Assembly: GCF_048128805.1 (NCBI RefSeq)
Contig: NC_136005.1
Location: 21,228,260-21,292,259 of the forward strand
Reading direction: 5' to 3'
Source of the DNA: Centroberyx gerrardi
Lineage: Eukaryota; Chordata; Actinopteri; Beryciformes; Berycidae
Length of the DNA stretch: 64,000 bases
Every line of letters starts with the position of its first letter. Position 1 is the stretch's first letter. Position numbers and translations under genes: made by a program. Positions 38,095 to 49,310 of this stretch are shown in pieces. Under the pieces are notes generated by a model. That model worked only from the letters and a program-made list of their open reading frames with translations, was not told the DNA's origin and searched no databases.

Positions 38095-41000
38095 TCAGCT
38101 CATGGAACAGAAGGTGATGCTAGATTTAGCTCCCAGCCACACTGCAGGATAGAGGGGCTGGGTGAAGGTGGTCTCAACCCTGTGCAGGAGGTGGACTCTT
38201 CCAGATGTCACAGTGTAGAAACAAAGCAGCCCCGCCCCATGGTCCAGAAACACCCCTATCCTGCGGGACACCGTGCTGCGGGGCACCACCACAGGCTGCG
38301 GCTCATTTCCATGGCAGAACATGAAGGACGACGCGCTACAGAGAAGGCTCCACGAGATAGAGTTGTGTCCCAGCCTGCAGTCATTGGCTGATCCCTGAGG
38401 ATGGGATCAAACAGATTAATAACAAATCGATAATCTGATAAAATATCAACAAAGCCTTAATTTCAAGGAAGTCTGATGGGAGACGCTTATAGGACTTTAC
38501 AAATAATGCTGCTCCGACTGACCCATGAATGGCCATGAATAGCATTTAATTTTCTCTCCAATAATGCTTCCAGTGATTTTATACATTTTTTTGGCAGTCG
38601 GCATCAGACACACCAGTTAAATAACCTAGTTATTTTTGCTTTTGGGGTTGTGTTTTAGAAGTCACTAAAATTACAGGTAGTCTATAGCAAACCTTGACAC
38701 AGTGGTCATGGTACAGTATTGTGACTTGTTGATCCTAATAGCATTCCACATGATTCAACCAAAATTCATAAAAATTGGGCCTGTAGATTTCAAAGATATT
38801 GCGTGTGCCAAACTCACAGAGACCGATCCTAAATCCCCTTCCCATTTCATAGTTGTGGAAGACAATGATCATAACCATGTAAACCAGTAGTTCTCAACCA
38901 TGTACCACCGTGACCCACCTGATTTCACCAATTAGTTCCCTGCTCTCTGGTTGAAGGCACATGGTTGAAAACCAATGGATGCACGCAAGTGTGTAAACCT
39001 GACAGAATCACCTTCCTAGCAATGCTCTCGTAGCTGAGCCCCAGTGCCACCTGGAGGCCCTCCCACTCGGCCTCCCAGTAACTGTGGCCCTCTAGACCCT
39101 CGCGGCACAGCGCCTGGCCCCAAGTATCGAAGCGGTCAGGATGGTCTGGGTACTGCTGTAGTCCTCCAGTTCGACTGACCACGCGGTTCCTTTCAGTCAG
39201 CACGAGCTCCCTGTGCACCGTGAATGGGTCCAACGACAGAGGAGAGAAAACTGCAGGGCAAAGGAAGGGCAGACTCAATAAAAGTGTGTGTGCATGCCCA
39301 CATGTGGAAGAGGGACTGCTTGTATAGTGGCTCTTTAGACTGGCAGAGATCAGTGTTACTCACAGTGAAGGAGCTCATCTCTGTTGTCCAAAGCAGCAGC
39401 ATATGCAGCATCTATCATTGCAGAAATGTGTGGAAAAAAATATTTACAGAAAGGTGTGGTTGAAAATATCTCAATAATTGCCAAAAAAGTGTTACACTGA
39501 CAGGTGACATACAACTGCTCATGTATTATTGCTTGTGGAGCAAGATACTTACCTGGGCTGGGCTTGGCTACCTGCAGAACACTCACATTCTTCACTATGA
39601 AAAGAGTAAATCAAACATCCACACACACACACACACACAGTAGGATTAATGTCCAAAACGTGTGCCATTGTTTATAATATCCATTGTATGTATGGTTGGA
39701 TTGTAGCCATCAACATGAAACTGAAAGAATATGTTACAGTCAGAAAAATGACACCCAACTTACCGGCATGGGTGATACTTGGGAACTCTCTGTGGTACAG
39801 GCTCTCTAACTGCTCTTTCAGGTCTGAGACGGCCTTCCTCACAGGCCCAAAGGAGATGTGTGGACTGACAGTCAGGGAGTTGGCTGTTCCTGGACGGGCC
39901 GGACCGCGGTACGACTGGCACATCTACCGCAGAGGAAACACAGCAGCACTCCATACTCACACACAAACTGACACAAAGCTGTACATCTTCAGTCGTACTT
40001 ACCAAGAGAGTTACACTGGACAAGGAAAATGCAAGTGAATAAATAACTCAGTTATAGTTTTAGAACTTTGAATAATAAATTAAAAATATTGAATAGCCAT
40101 AAGCATGTTGTTTCCATTAGCTGGTTGTTTGACTCAGAAAAGGTTGAGTGTCTTTACCTGTGTAATCAGGCCATGGTCCTGTGTGTGTGAAAGCTTCTCC
40201 AGCTCAGCATCTCTCCTCCGCAGCTCCGAGATGTCCTGCTCCAGATGCTGCAGCTGGGCCTCGGCTCGAGTCACTTCTGCCTTCTCCTGAGCCCTGAGGA
40301 GTTCCTTTACCTCAGAGCGACGCCGCTCCAAGAACTCCAGCAGCTCTGTGAAGATCTTGCTGCTGTCCTTCACTGCTGCCTTGGCCAAACGCTAGGGGAA
40401 ACACCAAGCTGTTGATATGTGTGTATCTGTGTGTATCTGTGTGTTTGTGTGTGTGTGTGTGTGTATGGTGGTTTTAGAGTATTAAAGCTAATTTCATCAT
40501 GGCGTTTAGATTGAGAGTGATTTCATGATGATTGCTTTTATTCGGTAGTTCAAATGAAGCAATATGTAAAATGCTACTTCACACTGGATATCACATTATT
40601 ATTTAACAAGAGGCACTTGAGCTGCCTAGTGTCCTGCCATAATCACCATGATATATTAAGCATAACCAGTTAAGCTAATGAAGCTATTAATTAAGCGAAT
40701 GAATGCACTGATTAGCAAATGTGTGGCTATGTCAACATACTTATCTTCACATAACACATGGGTGGTATTAATATGAACTCTATCTTAAAGCATTAACTAG
40801 TTATAGTAGTTTAAAGAAAATCAGTTTTTCCTCATTAATATGCAAATATATGCCGCAAGGTGCTCCAAAATCTAATCAGATCATCTACTCTATTGGGGGA
40901 ACCTGTGGTGTCAATATGAAGTTTCTATAATGTATTGTTCTTGAGTGATTGTGTTCACAAGAATGTGTCTACACAGAGAGAGAGAGACAGACATAATGTC

Positions 41001-42027
41001 CCCCATACCTGGTAAGCAAGTTGCATAAAGTCGATACGGCCATGCAAACATTCAAAACATAAACAAGTGTAGTTACCCCATAAAGCTAACTGCATCATGA
41101 AATACCATTTTACTCCTACTCACAGAGAAGGACTTGAGAGTTTGTTTCAGCTCTTGTAGCTCTGACTCCCTCTCCTTGATTTGCTGTGCGAGCTGTCTCC
41201 GTGTGTCCCCCAACAGCCTCTGTAGCAGAGACATTACATGCAATAAAACCTCACGTGTCAGCAAAGTGATACCTCATGGAACCTTGAAGAGAAACTGCCA
41301 TTTAAGAATCAAACGTGAGTTAAGTCTCCTGCCAGAATAAAAACAGTGGATTACCCTAAAACTAATCCATACCAGTACATGAAATAATCAGCATACATCA
41401 TGAACAGGGGTTGTCTGACTCTGTAATGTAGGCCAGGTGTGTGGCCCTGAGTTTCAGTTAATAGGGATAGGCAACCGTGTGCTATGGAGGGCTGAGAGTC
41501 TGCAGGTTTTCATTCCAACCAATCATTACACCAGGTGATTTCACTGATTAGCTATATCAGCTGCTGTAGTGTTTGGTTGGAATGAAAACCTGCAGACTCT
41601 CGGCCCTCCATGGCACACGGTTGCCCACCCCTCGGAGCATGAGAGTTCACCTCACCTCCCCCTCGTTCCTCTCAGGCCGGACTGAGGACACATCAAAAGT
41701 GGCGTGCGCAAAGCCTCGGTCCACTGAGGGACCCAATTCTCGGTAGGGAGGGGGGGCGGAGGGGCCGTCACTTAGCCTCACGGTGCCTAGCCTCTCCAGC
41801 ATCTCTGCCAGGAGGGTGTTCCTGCCCAGTGTAGGCCTGGGACTGAAGGTTGCTCTGCACTGTGGGCAGCTGCAGGCTTGCTGCCCCTGCCGTTGGTCCC
41901 AGTAGTCTCTCAAGCAGCTCATGCAGTAGCTGTGGCCGCATGGGATGGTGACTGGATCCTTGAGAATGTCTAGACAGATAGAGCAGCTGAACTGGGCTTG
42001 GTCCAAACTGAGAGGGGACTGAGCCAT
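38095..42027 (-). CDS. RING/coiled-coil/PRY-SPRY TRIM-family E3 ligase
   Basis: Minus-strand exons 42027-41656, 41219-41124, 40391-40158, 39923-39764, 39594-39553, 39378-39364, 39250-39012 and 38394-38095 join in phase to 485 residues. The C3HC4 RING is complete: C15, C18, C30, H32, C35, C38, C54 and C57. A linker without B-box cysteines (about 58-124) follows, then a coiled coil over the 96-nt and 234-nt exons, the exon sizes usual in TRIM genes. A linker ([22 protein letters not shown]) leads to PRY ([14 protein letters not shown]...) and SPRY ([13 protein letters not shown], then [13 protein letters not shown]). Such proteins are ubiquitin ligases whose SPRY domain picks the target, often in antiviral defence, a role inferred here. 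The 15-nt exon (39378-39364) is set by phase: the alternative acceptor two bases upstream breaks the frame. It resembles the finTRIM/TRIM16/TRIM25-like fish expansions. I cannot assign an orthologue. Confidence 0.85.
38887..38976. repeat. Tiny hAT-like MITE in TRIM intron
   Basis: CAGTAGTTCTCAACCATGT on the left and ACATGGTTGAAAACCAATG on the right are near reverse complements, with the CAGTGGTTCTCAAC-type end of hAT elements. No convincing target duplication was found. It is about 90 bp long and lies in the last TRIM intron. Confidence 0.4.
41470..41625. repeat. Fold-back MITE, copy B
   Basis: Two arms of about 53 bases (41470-41522 and 41573-41625) differ at about two positions as reverse complements. 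Each contains GAGAGTCTGCAGG and TTTTCATTCCAACCA. It is a cleaner copy of the family at 37211-37380. It ends only 30 bases from the splice donor of the TRIM RING exon (41656), so a stem in the pre-mRNA would sit next to that donor. Confidence 0.9.
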
Positions 42028-42109
42028 TGTTGCTGGAGAAACAGAGCCACAGAGACAGAAAATACCATTTGTGCAATGCATGGTATGCAGAAGTTAATAA
42101 TTTTGTCAA

Positions 42110-43484
42110 TTATTACAAGTTCCAAATTTGGCAGTGACACTTCACCAAATGCCTGGCTTTAAAGGGTTCATTAGCTGGGCTTACCTTCCCCCAATGCCAC
42201 ATTCAAGACCACCTAGACTGCCAGACTTTGTTTTTTTTAATAATACATTAGCCCTTTCAAAGCATTTGCGTGATTCTATTCTTAAATATCTATACAATCT
42301 ATTGACGAAGTCCACTACCTCTGCTGGGACTGATCACTTTCAGAAACATCATGGCAGTCATCAGCAGCAGCATTGCAAATATGGGTGAAATACACTGAAT
42401 CAGTTGAGGGCCCATAGTACACTGATTTCACTACAGCAGTGCCATCAAGAAGCTAATTCAGGTCAGTCAGTCAGGGCCCTGACACTCCGCTCCTCCATCC
42501 TGTCCACTATCAACCAGTCACATTTTACAGCACTGAGCAAATCATTTTCTACATATCCTCTTATGATATTTGGCTCAATCGCCATTGAGCAGTATCCACT
42601 TAATAATAGGATGGAAAGGTTTCAGCAAAGTATACAGAATCTGTACTTCTTTAAATACTCACTGATGAATTTCAGGCAGCAACATTTTTCCAAAACAGAT
42701 GTGGCCTACAGCATTTTAGAGAGAAGCCCCACGGTGTCTTCAGTATCTGACGTGTTGTGCGTAAACGTGCGGCTGTTGGCACATCTGCTGTTTTGGTTAT
42801 GTATTGGACAGATGTTATAGGTCACAAGTCTGCATAGCATTGGCCAGTTTATGTAAAGGCCTACCGGTGTTGGCTGATTGGTGAAATTTAAACTGTTCAT
42901 TTTAGTTTTCTGTTGCGGTTGTCCTCTTCTGCATCTGAAGTGTAACTAAGAAAGGTAATCAGTGCCAAGAGGTAGTGGAGATAAGCCCACCAAAACTCAG
43001 CTTGCCCATCATTTTATTTGAAGAATAGAATGTACCACTGGTAAACAGAATAGCCAGCTGTATCGAAGGAGAGGAGGAAAAAACAACAAAATAATGATTT
43101 GCTGAAAGAATAGGCTAATTGATTTTTGTTTAGCCTGTAGCCTATGATGGTTGTTTACCTTGTGATAACCACCAACTGGAGTTCATGCTGCTACCTATTT
43201 TGCTACCTATATTTTCAAACAAAATGTTTTACTCATGTAACAGAAGAGTGTTCAACGACGCCAGAAAGCTTGTCAGAATGGCAAAATTCGGTCTGGACAC
43301 CTTGCCTAACAATGTGATAGCTAATGGGACAAAGGAGGGAGGGAACGACCCGGGACTTACATCCACGCAGTGTGGTGTCAGTCCCAACGGGGCTAGCTGC
43401 TACCTTTATATTCACTGCTCACAAAATACATGACAGATCCAATGCGATATTAGGCCTAAAGCAATGAAACAAACATATATTGCA
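42110..43484. other. Intergenic, nothing recognised
   Basis: This stretch lies upstream of the TRIM gene. Open frames at 42404-42820 and elsewhere have no family features. I see no transposon ends or RNA gene. Confidence 0.45.
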
Positions 43485-43560
43485 ACAATGTATTGCAACA
43501 ACACAGTTTGCAGTTAGCAATAGACAACTGCTAACTGCAAACTGTGTTGCAATACATTGT
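43485..43560. repeat. Near-perfect 32-bp hairpin
   Basis: The left arm starts ACAATGTATTGCAACA at 43485 and the right arm ends GTTGCAATACATTGT at 43560. They pair over 32 bases, with only a three-base bulge (ACA) in the left arm, around a loop of about 9 bases (ATAGACAAC). The fold is long and clean enough for a small hairpin RNA, but a recent inverted duplication or tiny MITE would look the same. Confidence 0.85.
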
Positions 43561-44039
43561 TTTAAAACGTCAAACTGCCACAAACGGTAGCCTACTAACC
43601 CGACAGTGCCAGTCCGCTGCCAGCTGGGAAGAAGAGGAAGGAAGGATGTAGGCTATTTGAGGAAGGGGCAGAAAAACAGCAATGAAGAGTTGTCGAGTTT
43701 TAGGTTGACTGCCATCTTCTGGCAAACTGAGTGTCATGCTGACAACAGACCTACCGACTGGCTTGGTAACACAGCAGTTTGTTTTAATTCCAAGTTTATG
43801 TGTGTATGATGTTTTTATGCGTTTCCGTGTGCTGTTTTCACGCCCTTGGCGCTCCTGCAACGACTTCCAAGACAAATTTCGTTGCAGGGAACTTTGTCAA
43901 ATCTCATCTCTGTCTTATTTTATCTTGACAAGCCAGTAATCAACATAAGAACACACAACAATCAGCAAAGCAAATAAATACACAACAACATTCGGATTGT
44001 AGTACAACAATGACTCTTGAAATAATTCACAATGAAATG

Positions 44040-44330
44040 AGTCACAATGAAATCCAGTGACCTGGAACATGGACTCTATTTTATGACAGAAGTGTTTTGT
44101 TTCGTCATTTAAAAGAGGAAGAAGTGGATAGAGCTTGTAGCAAAACATTCCACTCATCTCATGTTTTCTCAAATGTGCCTTCATCAATGTGCACAGTACC
44201 TCACTGTGGTGATCAGGCCGACACACATTATTCACAGGTCTTTGTAAGTTACAAGATGTCTTTCGGTTGAAACTGCGCAAACCGAAAGACATCTTGTAAC
44301 TTAAAAAGATCTGCACAAAGTTGTGCAGAT
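44040..44330. repeat. Duplicated block with twin hairpins, copy 1
   Basis: This block recurs, diverged, at 63150-63450 (shared landmarks AAATCCAGTGACCTGGAACA, AAGAGGAAGAAGTGGAT and CATCAA.GTGCACAGTACCTCA). It contains a perfect 23-bp hairpin: arms 44246-44268 and 44280-44302, with loop GAAACTGCGCA. A second smaller hairpin follows (ATCTGCAC AAAGTT GTGCAGAT). It lies about 1.6 kb upstream of the Ly6-type gene. No coding function is apparent. Confidence 0.8.
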
Positions 44331-45373
44331 AGCGGAGCTGGCAGCAGGTGGGGATGAAGGACAGAGATCTCTTCTAACCAGTAATCCCTTAAAATAACCT
44401 TACATTTTCATCAGTTTACATTAATTCACCCCTTAATTCATACAAAATCCGCTTAAAATTAATTAAGGGAGTTATTAATGGAGGAGATTCCAACAAAACC
44501 TCCTTAAACACCCGCTTATAATCTTGAATCCTTACTTTCTAATTTAATGAAAAATTCAGGGAGACAGGAACTTTCCATTAAGTTAATGCACAAAAGGCAT
44601 GAAAAATCCCTTAATTACTAGTGTCTCTGTGAATCAACCCATGAATAAATCCCTTATAAACCCATGATACTAACCTTACTGTTTTTTAATGTATAATTAA
44701 TGTTTGGGTAGCCTAATGAGAAATCAAGGACATTTCAGGGAAAAAATGAGGGGTTTGGTTTTGTAGTGGATCATCACACTGTTTTGTCTCTGTGCATTAT
44801 ATGCACACAAATGCAAATAAGATAAAAAATAAATAAATAACAAAAAACAAGAACATTTTCCCTTATAATGAGACACGACAACTAAATGCCACAAAGTCTC
44901 TCCTGTCCCTTCCTTCTCAAAGCTGCAGTTGCTTTCTCCCGACCTGAATGCATTTCTATACTGGTCAACCGGTCGTTTTCAGTCCAGAAGGTATAGGCCT
45001 ATTCCCATTGGCTGGGTGAGTCACAAAGCCTAACAGAAAGAGCCGCAAATTATCTGTGGCATCTCTCTTGACGAGAACTAACAACAGATATTGCTAACGA
45101 CATATTTGTGTATATTTGTGGCGCGGCTGAGGTTTAAAAGTGACACAGAATCACACATTTCAAAAAGTGATGGGGAAGTGTCCCCAGCATCCCCAGTATA
45201 AACAACGCTTATGATCGAGAAAGATATCCATACACCACCCACTAGGCTACAGCAGATAGAGATGGAGAGTGAAGCTTGGTGCATATGATGCAGTATATTG
45301 TGATTGATTTAGGATTATTTTTAACAGAAGCTTTGAAGTTCTCCAGCAGTGGAAGACATCTGAGCAGCTTGAT

Positions 45374-45660
45374 GAAAAGTTATTTTAACCCCATGGTTGA
45401 GTGGGGTCTTTGCTTGTGACACCAATCAGGCCCTTTTTAAATACAGTATATAAATAATGTAAATCAAAATTACAATGCTCACTTTAATCTGACCAAAATG
45501 TAGAAATTGAAAATGAAAATTTAAAGGGCAAAAAAGTTGAAAATTAAGTTTTCATTGACATTCATTTCTGCACAGAAGACATGGAAGGGGTTGAGTGGAG
45601 TTTTTGCTTGTGACACCATTCATTTTGAGTAAGAGTTCAAATCAGGCCCAAGCCATGCTG
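45374..45660. repeat. Duplicated block with tRNA-like boxes, copy 1
   Basis: About 290 bases nearly identical to 63705-64000. Each copy begins TTATTTTAACCCCATGGTTG. Inside, A-box-like (GGGTTGAGTGG) and B-box-like (GAGTTCAAATC) signals recur in a TTGCTTGTGACACCA context, spaced as in tRNA genes. This would fit a tRNA-derived SINE, though no poly(A) tail or cloverleaf could be confirmed. It ends about 315 bases before the Ly6 start codon. Confidence 0.65.
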
Positions 45661-45912
45661 GTGCTCCTCTCCTATCATCAAACAACGTAATTCTTAAGGA
45701 GGTGGAAATATACATAGATACGTGTGTGCAGGTGAAGTGAACTGAAACGTTTGGCTTAAAGTGAGCGATTGCCAATATATCTACCAATTCAAGTGCAGAG
45801 CAGCTCATTTCCTACTTGTTGTGGGCTTGTGGTGTAGTTTCAGCCGCAAATTATACAAGCACACAGAGTCCTTGTGGTGCATCTTTCTCCCATTTATTCA
45901 GAACAGCTGCAG

Positions 45913-45920
45913 TATATAAG
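45913..45920 (+). promoter_or_regulatory. TATA box of the Ly6-type gene
   Basis: TATATAAG, 55 bases upstream of the ATG at 45975, placing a transcription start near 45943. The position and quality are good. It is the only clear TATA promoter I can assign to a gene here, in keeping with tissue-restricted expression. Confidence 0.7.
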
Positions 45921-45974
45921 GAAGTGTTATTGCCATCATCCAGGACCGTCTGATCTGCTCACTTGCTCATCACC

Positions 45975-48466
45975 ATGAAGCTGATCCTGACTCTGGCTCT
46001 CATGTGGACCCTCTTCAACACAGGTAACTCTGCTCAATTTGATTTCATGATTTAATGATGATTTAGTGATTTCTGAAATCTAGGCTATTGGTTCAGAACT
46101 GTTTCCTGAATTTACTTTGGCTTAATTATCATCCTGCAAAATGAGAGATCTTGTGTTATGCTTTATTGATGTTTCCTGGTGTAACTATTATCGATAGGGT
46201 AGTTGAACTATTACATTGGAATAAAATCAAAGATGTTTATGTCCTTATTGTTGTACTCATCATCATTTCATTCATGAATATTTTCTGTATTGCAGCTGAA
46301 GCACTTCAGTGTCAGACTTGCACTAATGGCAATGATCCTCAGTGCACAGACACAAACTTACTCACCTGTCCCTCTGACTCTGACCAACGGTGTGTAACAG
46401 CTGCCTTTAAAAGTGGGTGTAAAAAGTGTAAAACAAAAAATGGCTTTTCTCGTCATGTTTGTCTTGTTTTTAAGACTTCTGTATTACAGTGTTTTTTCAT
46501 TATGTTAACAAATTCTAGTTTGATTTTCTAGCAACTCTGTTGGGAAATTCAACACAGCGCATCGACAAGTCGTGTGTGCCATCCTCCCTCTGCGGTGACG
46601 GCACAACATATTCAGGAAACTTTGGGATCCAAATCCCATCTTTTAAATGCTGCGACACAGATGGCTGCAACACTGAAACTCTGCCTTGTAAGTAAATTCT
46701 TTAGAACAGTGAAGTAGGGGAGAGCAGGGCTAGTTGTCACTTAAGTTGTCCCAGGCTTTATTTCTGAAACAAATATTTTCAAGCCAAAAGTCCAATTACA
46801 CAAATGTTCACTTTCCAAATAACAGGTTATCTATGCTGATTACAACAGTCTCAAAACATAATCTAACAGCAATTTTTGTTTTTGATACCTGAAAGTAAAT
46901 AATGGCAATTTTAATGTTTTTCTTCTTATTTTTTTCTTATAAACAAATCAAAATAACTCTACAGTGTGACACATAAAAGAAAGGGTCAGCTATAACCTGA
47001 TAATACATTTGAATGGTTTAGTCGAGCTATGTGCTCAGGGAAGGGACCTTTGTCAGGAATGCCTGGTTGGAGCATGTTGTCACATTGATTTCGGAGCATG
47101 TTGTCGAAACTATCCAAATTGTTTTTTTGGTTAGAAATAGCTTTACATTTATTCTTTTCTAAAATAAATATGATTTTGAACCCACAAACCTTTGGCTTGT
47201 GTAGCAAGTGGCTTCACTGCTGGTCCAGCCTCACATACAGCCACAGAGGGTAGGCTGCATAGGAAGATTACTATAATTACTGATTTCTTGAAGTGACTAA
47301 GAAGCCATTTTACATCATACAACTTCAAATTGAATGTGTAATTATTACATGTACTTTTAGAAATTGTATCAGAATTTGTGTTTGTCTGTGTATCCCAGAA
47401 TGGGTGAAGGATTCTTTGACCTGGTGGGTGGTTGGTGTCGATTTCTGAGATGAATAGTATGTTTTTCATGTTATTATAGTATATAATTTCAGAGGAAATG
47501 GAATTGAGTGCTCAAACACAGCACACTTGTCTATGTGACAACATGCCCTGACGTAGGCTAAGTTGTCACAAGTTGTCAAGTGATATTTCATCAGTAATGA
47601 CTTTTGCTTCCAGTAAATTATTCAAAATGTAAAAATTCCAAAAGACCTCTAGAAAAATATATAGTAGTAAGGCATTGTTGAAAAATACATCAAAGAGTTA
47701 AAAGTGTCACAACATGCCCCAGGTCACCCCTACTTTTCTGTTTTAATTTCTGAGGAAAATAAAAATCGTATTCACCAAGGCCTGTTATTGCTTTGAATAG
47801 GTTTTGCCACGCTCAAATACAATGAGAAAATGGACGTCTGCCATCTTCCATCATTTTCCCATTTTGTGTCTCCTAAAATTTCTCATGTGCTCCACTAAAT
47901 TATTGACTGTGACCAACTCTAACAACGGCATGTATCCTACTCTGCTCTATTTCAGTTCCCGCTGACCAGGCCAGTAATAACCTACAGTGTTTCTCCTGTG
48001 ACACCCCGCAATGCAACAGCAAAATACAGTGTGTAGGAGAAGAGAACCGCTGCTTTAGTGGGAGAGGTGAGTCCTCATGTTGCAGATGGAGGCTGCACAA
48101 AGATTGTGCTAATGCCAGGACAAGTATTGGTTACTAATGCTGCCTTCAAGTGCTCCTCGTAATCTTTTATACTTCTGAGATCTCTAAAATTAGCTAATCA
48201 AAGACAATAAAAATTGTATTCATAGTAAAACTTTTTTTTTTCTTTCATCTACAGTGACGGATCGGTCCGCCACCTTTCCGGCCGCTGGCTGTATGCCTGT
48301 AAAGCTGTGTGAAACTGCTTCTCAACTATTACCCCTCCTGACTGGTTTTCACTTCACCAGTGGACCAAACTGCTGTCAGGGCAATTTGTGTAACTCTGCC
48401 TGGGCTGTGAAACTGAGTGTGTTCCCTCTGCTGCTCGGACTCTTTACCCTTACTGTCATCTGTTAG
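45975..48466 (+). CDS. Two-domain Ly6/uPAR (LU) GPI-anchored protein
   Basis: Exons 45975-46023, 46296-46412, 46532-46687, 47956-48066 and 48255-48466 join in phase to 214 residues. It has a signal peptide (MKLILTLALMWTLFNTG) and two three-finger LU domains with ten cysteines each. The first runs from LQCQTC to KCCDTDGCN, the second from LQCFSC to NCCQGNLCN; CCxxxxCN is the family's end signature. After the second domain comes a hydrophobic tail (LSVFPLLLGLFTLTVIC) preceded by small residues (NSA), as needed for GPI anchoring at the outer cell surface. One signal exon plus two exons per domain is the family pattern. Ligand and function are unknown. Such fish genes are often labelled uPAR-like or PLA2-inhibitor/Ly6-like. 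Poly(A) signal at 49101-49106. Confidence 0.88.
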
Positions 48467-48530
48467 AACAGCGCAGGAGGGCGTCCGTATACTGTGTGTG
48501 AACACCAATGCATGTGTGTGCATGTATACT

Positions 48531-48533
<3 letters not shown>

Positions 48534-48598
<65 letters not shown>
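48534..48598. repeat. (CA)n microsatellite in Ly6 3' UTR
   Basis: About 32 CA units starting 70 bases after the Ly6 stop codon, inside the predicted 3' UTR, so its length polymorphism would be transcribed. Confidence 0.95.
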
Positions 48599-48601
<3 letters not shown>

Positions 48602-49100
48602 CAAGCAAGGGTGGAAGTAACTAATTAGTGTGCTTGCTTCAACAAATCACACTTCACTCTTATTTACTTCTTTATTATTTTTCTTCTGCCGGACACTTTT
48701 TAGGCACTTAACTAGTCTTGCACCGTTTACTGTAAGATATCAACATCGTTCAAACATTAAAATGTTCAGCATATCCAGAGATGGTATGCTCTGTAGTTTT
48801 CTGATTTATAGTTTTAAGTTTAAATGTGATTTTTTGGCCCCATAGAGATGACTGGCAGAATGTTCAGAGACCAGAGCAGGTGGGACCGTTTCTCACTGAC
48901 CAGAGTTCTCAGCAGAGACTCACTCAGCTCTCTGTCTGTTCCAACTACTGCTAAATGTATTCATATCTGTAGCCTACTGTTGATTTTAAGTTTATTCTTC
49001 ATGTGCAGTAACGTTTGTTTTTTTTACTATACTTGTTTACATGATGGCAGCTATAGTAATAATTTCTTTATATGGATTATAATCGTAATCTCTTCATGCC

Positions 49101-49106
49101 AATAAA
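49101..49106 (+). terminator. Ly6-type gene polyadenylation signal
   Basis: AATAAA in the context GCCAATAAAGTTT, about 635 bases after the stop codon, the first clear signal downstream. Confidence 0.6.
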
Positions 49107-49310
49107 GTTTAAAAAACATGTTAGGGCCTATACTGTCCATTATTATTGGCTTAAATTGTCTTAAAGTCACACTGATTCAGTTGCTGCCAACAGTCTGTTG
49201 CCACAACAATAGATAATTTCAGAGGGTTTTACATTAAAAATATGTTTTAATCATAATTTAATTTATACTCTTAATACAACCATTCAGAATACCAAAGAAA
49301 TCTGAGAATT

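Noticed and set aside
38074-38391. Plus-strand 105-codon frame
   Set aside because: Antisense shadow of the SPRY exon of the TRIM-type gene.
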